This document shows, in pieces, positions 59,053 to 64,000 of a stretch of DNA of 64,000 nucleotides. The notes beneath the pieces are model-generated. The model made no database searches, was not told the origin of the DNA, and was given only the letters and a program-made list of their open reading frames with translations. A program made the position numbers and the translations under genes. Origin of the DNA: Chitinophaga pinensis (lineage in GTDB: Bacteria > Bacteroidota > Bacteroidia > Chitinophagales > CAIOSU01); the NCBI GenBank assembly GCA_945901065.1, contig CAMDKI010000003.1, positions 186,001 to 250,000 of the forward strand, in the 5' to 3' direction. Numbering within the stretch: position 1 is the first letter of the stretch; each line of letters starts with the position of its first letter.

Positions 59053-60924
59053 TTAACCATTCATCGAGATGATAAACTCCTCGTTGGTGCGGGTGCCCTT
59101 CATGTTTTGCAATAAGAAGTTCATGGCCTCTTCTGGGTTCATATCGGCCAAGTGCTTGCGCAGTATCCACATACGTTGTAGGGTCTCACGGTCAAGCAAC
59201 AAGTCCTCGCGGCGGGTACTGCTGCTCGTAAGGTCGATAGCAGGGTAAATGCGGCGGTTGGATAGTTTGCGGTCCAACTGAAGCTCCATGTTACCGGTAC
59301 CTTTAAATTCTTCGAAGATAACCTCGTCCATTTTTGAGCCAGTATCAATCAAGGCGGTTGCTAGGATGGTCAATGAGCCGCCGTTTTCAATTTTACGGGC
59401 CGCACCAAAGAACTGCTTAGGTTTGTGCAAGGCGTTGGCCTCTACACCACCCGATAGTACCTTGCCACTGGCAGGCGCTACGGTGTTGTAGGCGCGGGCC
59501 AGGCGGGTTATTGAGTCGAGCAAGATAACCACATCGTGGCCACACTCAACTAGGCGCTTAGCCTTTTGCAATACTACACTGGCTACTTTTACGTGCTTAT
59601 CGGCCGGCTCGTCAAACGTAGAGGCAATTACCTCGGCGTTTACGCTCCGCTTCATGTCGGTTACTTCCTCTGGGCGCTCATCTATTAAAAGAATGATTAG
59701 GTAAGCCTCAGGGTGGTTTTTAGCAATGGCGTTGGCCACGCTCTTCAACAACATGGTTTTACCAGTCTTTGGCTGGGCCACTATCAAACCACGCTGGCCT
59801 TTACCAATGGGGGTAAATAGGTCCATAAGGCGCGTGCTGTAGTCGTCACCGCCGTTAAACAAGCGGAATTTCTCTTGTGGGAAAAGCGGGGTAAGGTAAT
59901 CAAACGGCACCCTGTCGCGCACGTCGCGAGGTTCGCGGCCGTTCAATTGGTCAACCTTCAATAGGGCAAAGTATTTCTCACCTTCTTTTGGTGGACGTAC
60001 GGTACCATTCACGGTATCGCCCGTTTTCAAACCAAACAGTTTAATCTGGCTAGGTGATACGTATATATCATCGGGAGACGAAAGGTAGTTGTAATCGCTG
60101 CTGCGAAGGAAACCATAGCCATCTGGCATCATTTCCAGTACACCTTCGCTGTCAATTACGCCATCAAACTCAATATTAAACGTTTGTTCGCGCTGTTGAC
60201 GCTGCTGCTGGCGTTTTTCCATTACCTGCTGCCCGTATGGCTTGCGCTCTGGTTGGTCGGTTGGTGCTTTATCCGTGGCTGGGGCATTTTCGCCTGGTTG
60301 AATGTCCTGAACAGGCTCTACCGAAGCGATAACTATTGGCAATACCAAATTCTCGTCCTCTACTATTTCTTTAGGAGCTGGGGCATCGGTGCGGTTGCCA
60401 TCCTGCTCGGCATTGGCAAAAAGCTCTGCCTTTGGAGCTCTATTGCCACCTCTATCGTCTTCTTTGTCTTTACGTGGGCGGCGTTCACGCTCGTCAGTCT
60501 TGCCTTTAGGTTCTGGCCTTGTCCTTTCTTCACGTTTGGCTTCTATTCGCGGGGCTGGCTTTTCTTCTACCTTGGCTTCAGGCTTTGCTTCTGCCTTTGG
60601 TTCGGCTTTTTGTACTGGTTTGGCAGCTTCTTTCGGTGCCTCTATAGGCACTTCGGCAGCTGGGGCCGCCTTTTTGGTATCGTCCATAGCTAGGCGTGGC
60701 CTGCGGCCGCGGCGTTCGCCATTATTGTCCGCCTTCGACATTGAAGTGGGGTCACCACCTCCTTTTATGCTTTTTATTTTGCTGGGGTTCACAGCCTGCT
60801 CGTCCAAAATTTTATAAACTAGGTCTTGTTTGTCGAGCTTGCGGTAATCTTTAATGTTGAGTTTTTCTGCAATTTCCTTTAACTCAGGAACCAACATTTC
60901 ATTTAATTGCAGGATGTCGTACAT
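59053..60924 (-). CDS. rho: Transcription termination factor Rho with charged insertion
   Basis: Rho is the hexameric RNA-dependent ATPase that ends transcription. N-domain ([20 protein letters not shown]), then a disordered Lys/Glu/Ala/Pro/Arg-rich insert from about residue 60 to 235, then the cold-shock RNA-binding part ([20 protein letters not shown]) and the ATPase with P-loop [31 protein letters not shown] and [12 protein letters not shown]. Length 623 is larger than E. coli Rho (419) because of the insert. Such insertions are a Bacteroidota trait; in B. thetaiotaomicron the insert drives phase separation and gut fitness (from memory). ATG at 60924 with a long leader upstream. Confidence 0.95.
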   Translation of the reverse strand: MYDILQLNEMLVPELKEIAEKLNIKDYRKLDKQDLVYKILDEQAVNPSKIKSIKGGGDPTSMSKADNNGERRGRRPRLAMDDTKKAAPAAEVPIEAPKEAAKPVQKAEPKAEAKPEAKVEEKPAPRIEAKREERTRPEPKGKTDERERRPRKDKEDDRGGNRAPKAELFANAEQDGNRTDAPAPKEIVEDENLVLPIVIASVEPVQDIQPGENAPATDKAPTDQPERKPYGQQVMEKRQQQRQQREQTFNIEFDGVIDSEGVLEMMPDGYGFLRSSDYNYLSSPDDIYVSPSQIKLFGLKTGDTVNGTVRPPKEGEKYFALLKVDQLNGREPRDVRDRVPFDYLTPLFPQEKFRLFNGGDDYSTRLMDLFTPIGKGQRGLIVAQPKTGKTMLLKSVANAIAKNHPEAYLIILLIDERPEEVTDMKRSVNAEVIASTFDEPADKHVKVASVVLQKAKRLVECGHDVVILLDSITRLARAYNTVAPASGKVLSGGVEANALHKPKQFFGAARKIENGGSLTILATALIDTGSKMDEVIFEEFKGTGNMELQLDRKLSNRRIYPAIDLTSSSTRREDLLLDRETLQRMWILRKHLADMNPEEAMNFLLQNMKGTRTNEEFIISMNG

Positions 60925-61460
60925 ACGGTGATGTTTATTTAAAAGGATGGTTTTGTTGAAAACGTCATAAGTGGGAAACTAGCGGCATATAGCCCGGACA
61001 GGCATCAGCGGTTGGGAAACGCAATTATACGTTGATCAAAAAGCTTGGATTAGTTATGAATGGGTATTGATGGTAACTAGGAGGATAGTAGAATATTGGA
61101 TGCAATTTTACAGAAACTTTACGGAACTGGCAATTTCGATGCATCAACCTTTACTTCCTTGTCAACCCTAAACTGGTAAACATGGTTTAAAGATACGTAA
61201 ATAATTGTCGAATTGACAAAATGTACCTAAAAATGTGATGTGTTTGGGCATTTGTACCTGATGGTGTGTATGTATCTTCTAGTAGTTATGTCGTCCACGA
61301 ATGTATATTTGGTGGGCCTTACGGCCTGTTATTGCCAAAATTGGGCTCAAAAGGAGGCGGGGATGGTTCAAAAAGGAACCTAATTTTTAACAATTGCATA
61401 ATATGTTGATTATCAACTGCACTTTCCAGTATGATTGAAATAGCCTGTACTGAAAAAGGG
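60925..61460 (-). other. Long upstream region of rho, no gene seen
   Basis: The 536-bp gap between kdsA and rho has no ORF. A minus-strand TATCTTTA (61188-61195) is a candidate -7 element, giving an unusually long rho leader of about 260 nt; a leader suits autoregulation by Rho, as in E. coli, but is inference here. A GGTTC/GAACC hairpin with a 6-nt loop (61365-61380) and a GGCC-TTAC-GGCC motif (near 61315) are the only dyads visible. Confidence 0.35.
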
Positions 61461-62237
61461 CTACAATAGATCCCGCAACCGCACACACACTTCCAACAAC
61501 TCCTCCAACCTATCTAATTGCAGCATATTCTGCCCATCGCTTAGTGCTTGGGCGGGGTTGGGGTGGGTTTCGATGAAAAGGCCATCGGCACCAACGGCCA
61601 TGGCGGCTTTGGCAATGGTGCTGATGAGTGCTGGTTGACCGCCGGTTACGCCGCTGGTTTGGTTGGGCTGCTGTAGGCTGTGGGTGCAGTCCATTATTAC
61701 GGGTGCAAACTGCTTCATGATGGGTATCGAGCGAAAATCGACCACTAAGTCTTGGTAACCAAACGTGGTGCCGCGTTCGGTGAGCAGTACTTTTTGGTTG
61801 CCGGTGCTGCGCACCTTTTCGGAAGCAAACTGCATGCTTTCGGGTGCGGCAAATTGGCCCTTTTTAATGTTTACCCAAAGGCCCGTTTTGCCGGCGGCTA
61901 GCAATAAGTCGGTTTGGCGGCACAGGAAGGCGGGTATCTGTAAGTAATCCACCACATCCTTCAGTTCTTCGGCTTCGTAGCTTTCGTGTATGTCGGTAAG
62001 CACGGGCACGCCATATTTCTTGCGGATGTCTTGCAGTATATCATACGCCTGCTGCTTACCTATGCCGGTAAAGCTATCCAAGCGGGTGCGGTTGGCCTTC
62101 TTATAAGAGCTTTTAAAAACAAGGTCAATATCCAACCGCTTGCAAATGGCCGTTACTTTCTCTGCCACCTCGTAAGGTGTTTCGGCATTCTCGATGGCGC
62201 AGGGCCCCGCTATCAACAGCAGTTTATTTTTGCTCAT
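61461..62237 (-). CDS. kdsA: 2-dehydro-3-deoxyphosphooctonate aldolase (KDO-8-P synthase)
   Basis: KdsA condenses arabinose-5-phosphate with PEP to KDO-8-phosphate for the LPS inner core. LLIAGPCAIENAE opens the barrel; FKSSYKKANRTRLDSFTGIG, LTDIHESYEAEELKDVVDYLQIPAFLCRQTDLL, GTTFGYQDLVVDFRSIPIM and DCTHSLQQPN follow in the usual order. 258 aa is normal. Its 5' end overlaps the kdsD gene by 14 bp, so both are in one operon. Confidence 0.96.
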   Translation of the reverse strand: MSKNKLLLIAGPCAIENAETPYEVAEKVTAICKRLDIDLVFKSSYKKANRTRLDSFTGIGKQQAYDILQDIRKKYGVPVLTDIHESYEAEELKDVVDYLQIPAFLCRQTDLLLAAGKTGLWVNIKKGQFAAPESMQFASEKVRSTGNQKVLLTERGTTFGYQDLVVDFRSIPIMKQFAPVIMDCTHSLQQPNQTSGVTGGQPALISTIAKAAMAVGADGLFIETHPNPAQALSDGQNMLQLDRLEELLEVCVRLRDLL

Positions 62238-62856
62238 GTTCGTTTCTCGTTTGTTGGCCTAGGTAGCCGCCGTGGTGGCGTTTGGCGAAATCGTCTTTCG
62301 TAAATCCTTTGGCCTCCATTACTAACACACTCAATACATCGCCTAGGGCGAGCATTACGGTAGTGCTGGTGGTAGGCGCCATGTGCAGCGGGCAGGCTTC
62401 TTCAAATTGGCCCATGTACAACAGTACATCTACCTGCTGTTTCAATTCCGAATCGGGGTGAGACGTGATGGCAATAATCGGTAACTTATGGCCCAACATG
62501 CGCTCGGCCAAGTGCACCAGCTCCACAATCTCTCGGGTGCGGCCACTGTTGGTAAGCACCAGCAGCACATCGTCTTTGCCGAGCATACCCAAGTCGCCGT
62601 GCTGTGCCTCGCCGGGGTGAAGAAAGACAGCTGGCGTGCCGGTGCTGCTCATGGTGCTGGCTATTTTTTGGGCGATGAGCCCCGCTTTGCCCATGCCGCT
62701 GGTTACTACTTTGCCTTTGCAGGCCAGTATCAGTTGCACGGCTTTCACCAGTCCCTCATCTAAAGGAATGTTGCGCACGGCCTGGGCTTCAATCTCTAGC
62801 ACTTGGCGGGCGCGGGCCAGCATATCGGTAGGGTTTATTTCCATTTGTCTTCCCAT
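62224..62856 (-). CDS. kdsD: KdsD-like arabinose-5-phosphate isomerase (SIS domain only)
   Basis: Sugar-isomerase (SIS) fold with VVTSGMGKAGLIAQKIASTMSSTGTPAVFLHPGEAQHGDLGML, NSGRT and the late HMAPTTSTT. KdsD converts ribulose-5-phosphate to arabinose-5-phosphate for KdsA, and its overlap with kdsA supports that role. The protein is about 210 aa, without the two C-terminal CBS domains of the ~325-residue E. coli KdsD. Start uncertain: ATG at 62856 (used) or 62844; both overlap the HAD gene. Confidence 0.92.
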   Translation of the reverse strand: MGRQMEINPTDMLARARQVLEIEAQAVRNIPLDEGLVKAVQLILACKGKVVTSGMGKAGLIAQKIASTMSSTGTPAVFLHPGEAQHGDLGMLGKDDVLLVLTNSGRTREIVELVHLAERMLGHKLPIIAITSHPDSELKQQVDVLLYMGQFEEACPLHMAPTTSTTVMLALGDVLSVLVMEAKGFTKDDFAKRHHGGYLGQQTRNEHEQK

Positions 62857-63185
62857 ACTTCTAACCAACGACCTTGTTCCCAATCGCGGGAGTTGATTAC
62901 CTTATCATCAATAAACACATCGTAAGGCGGCTTGGTCAGTTTCAGTTCATGATAACGGGCACCCCACGTTTTTAATTGTTGCGCAGTAAGCTCCGTCCAG
63001 TCTATGCCGCTTTTTTGGCCGCGGGCCGTCCAATACACAATATGGTGGCCGGCATCATACAGCTCGTTTACGCGCTGTATGTTCTCCATCATCGGCACGC
63101 TATTGGGGTAGTCCATGCCGTTGGTTTTGCAGATGGTGTCATCAACATCTACGTATATCGCTAAGGGTTTGGTTGGTAGTGTCAT
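62835..63185 (-). CDS. Small HAD-type phosphatase, capsule/LPS type
   Basis: The 116-residue protein has the HAD motifs DVDDTICKT (motif I, two Asp), YWTARG (motif II position) and DVFIDDKV (motif IV). It resembles short HAD proteins common in capsule and LPS clusters (TARGxxSGxDWxxLTxxQLxxWGxxYHEL). KdsC, the KDO-8-P phosphatase, would be the missing third step; at ~116 aa this HAD protein is shorter than KdsC (~170-180) and only a candidate. It overlaps kdsD by 22 bp and so is the first gene of the kdsD-kdsA operon. A minus-strand TATTTTTA (63191-63198) is 5 bp upstream. Confidence 0.8.
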   Translation of the reverse strand: MTLPTKPLAIYVDVDDTICKTNGMDYPNSVPMMENIQRVNELYDAGHHIVYWTARGQKSGIDWTELTAQQLKTWGARYHELKLTKPPYDVFIDDKVINSRDWEQGRWLEVWEDKWK

Positions 63186-63248
63186 GGGGGTAAAAATAAC
63201 TCTTTGTTTCGAGTTAACAGTTACGGGTTGAGAGTTGGAGTTGTGATT

Positions 63249-63286
63249 GGAAAAGGATTACCCACAACACGTAAAAATCCTTTTCC
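63249..63286. repeat. 11-bp inverted repeat
   Basis: GGAAAAGGATT (63249-63259) and AATCCTTTTCC (63276-63286). It lies upstream of the HAD gene start and downstream of the pentapeptide gene's stop; the minus strand lacks a T-run, so terminator function is unclear. Confidence 0.4.
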
Positions 63287-63348
63287 CACAAGGAGTCAAA
63301 CAAAACAAAGCTTGTCCCGATAAAAAGGGGATTCAAACAAAAAGATGC

Positions 63349-63711
63349 TCAATAATCGGCAGCGTAGCGCAAGCGCTGGTCAAATTGGTCTTGACTTACA
63401 TATTCGCCGGCGTAGGTGTTTTCCCTAAAGTAAACATCACTGGCTTTAGAGCCTCTAAATATGGCTGCATCAATGGTCATGTATTCAAAGAAGGCTTTGG
63501 TAAGGTCGGCATCGGTAAAGTTGGCGCGTTTGATGTTACCTTTCAAAAATTTGGCGCCTTTCAGGTTGGCACCCGAAAAATCTGCCAAAAACGAGCATTG
63601 CTCAAAAATAATACCCTCCAAGTTGGCCCCAGCCAACGAACCGGCAATGTGCAGGCCCGCAAAACGAGTTTCGCCGGCTTCTATCTGACTGAGTAATTCG
63701 GATGCTTTCAT
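63349..63711 (-). CDS. Pentapeptide-repeat protein
   Basis: The 120-residue product has ~12 pentapeptide units (A-[D/N]-L-x-x type), e.g. LAGANLEGIIFEQCSFLADFSGANLKGAKFLKGNIKRANFTDADLTKAFF. It should form a small right-handed beta-helix. In other bacteria such proteins include gyrase-protecting factors, but most are uncharacterised. Own start ATG at 63711. Not linked to the KDO operon by overlap (163 bp gap). Confidence 0.85.
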   Translation of the reverse strand: MKASELLSQIEAGETRFAGLHIAGSLAGANLEGIIFEQCSFLADFSGANLKGAKFLKGNIKRANFTDADLTKAFFEYMTIDAAIFRGSKASDVYFRENTYAGEYVSQDQFDQRLRYAADY

Positions 63712-64000
63712 GATATTGAAGATAAAAAAATTTCTTTTTACGGTGTACTATATTTCCTATCCTTTTTTAGTTGAATGGGCTTTAACAAAGCAATCGGTTA
63801 AACCTAAAACGCTCATTATTAACTTTTTAAGATAAAAGTTGATAGATAAAACAATTGGCTATTTAATATGCTACTGTAGCCTACTTATTGTATCGGCCAT
63901 TGGCATGTAACCAATATTTAACACAGCAAAATGCCTAAAACAAAGGATTAAATTTTAACTTTAAGCAGCTAAAAACCTGCTCTATATGTTTCGAAATTTT
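63712..64000. other. End of window, nothing identified
   Basis: AT-rich DNA without an ORF or clear hairpin. It may hold the promoter of the pentapeptide gene and of a gene beyond the window. Confidence 0.4.

Noticed and set aside
61365..61385. GGTTC/GAACC hairpin followed by TAATTTTT
   Set aside because: Five base pairs only, upstream of rho with no gene ending on the plus strand, so not called a terminator.
1..64000. tRNA, rRNA, CRISPR array, insertion sequence or prophage
   Set aside because: No tRNA-like TTCGAAT/TTCAAAT core within a cloverleaf, no direct-repeat/spacer pattern, no transposase or phage structural protein seen.

Overview
The window reads as a chromosomal segment of a member of the phylum Bacteroidota. 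Evidence: type IX secretion (T9SS) C-terminal sorting domains on two secreted proteins, a TonB-dependent receptor with a carboxypeptidase-regulatory-like N-domain, a fused MurF-Alr enzyme, DUF4412, DUF5686, DUF4175 and Ig-like lipoprotein families, a Rho factor with a long charged insert, and many promoters with the Bacteroidota -7 element TAnnTTTG. I cannot place it below phylum. Coding density is high and most genes are housekeeping. I see no tRNA, rRNA, transposase, prophage or CRISPR array.

Layout. 0-3.3 kb: a 5'-truncated glycosidase-like protein, then queA. 3.3-5.3 kb: a gene-poor accessory stretch with two small leftward ORFs, a lone cyclic-nucleotide-binding-domain protein, two similar ~140-bp elements each ending in a terminator (candidate paralogous small RNAs), and a small leftward gene. 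5.5-13 kb: a secreted T9SS seven-repeat protein with its partner, manC, recQ, dgkA and a DUF4412 protein. 13-22 kb: acyl-CoA dehydrogenase, a secreted sphingomyelinase-like phosphodiesterase, murF-alr, a multipass membrane protein, a WG-repeat protein, an outer-membrane barrel and recX. 22.1-25.3 kb: an operon of MbnP-like copper protein, MbnH/MauG-like di-heme enzyme and a T9SS-exported YHYH protein, a likely periplasmic or surface copper-handling system. 25.3-28.5 kb: a TonB-dependent receptor divergent from a MarR-type regulator, with a paired operator-like repeat between them. 28.5-37.6 kb: a secreted alpha-toroid protein, an L,D-transpeptidase, recJ, a DUF349 protein, scpA, gamma-carbonic-anhydrase-like and alpha/beta-hydrolase genes. 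37.7-47.6 kb: a leftward run (DUF4175, HATPase, ybeY, mnmG, Ig-like lipoprotein) that carries three parS-like palindromes, plus a peptide-type ABC substrate-binding lipoprotein. 47.8-57.4 kb: DUF5686 protein, ArsR regulator, nadA, nadD, nadB (NAD synthesis), yidD, rnpA and rpmH. 57.8-63.7 kb: a Neverland/DAF-36-like Rieske oxygenase, rho, a KDO-synthesis operon (HAD phosphatase, kdsD, kdsA) and a pentapeptide-repeat protein.

Points of most interest: the MbnP-MbnH-YHYH operon; the paired RNA-like elements around the lone cNMP-domain gene; the three parS-like sites together with a DnaA-box-like intergenic region about 11 kb away, which suggest the replication origin may be near; a set of promoters that sit almost on the start codon (near-leaderless mRNAs); and several families of short intergenic word repeats. 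All functional calls rest on reading motifs by eye; no search was run.
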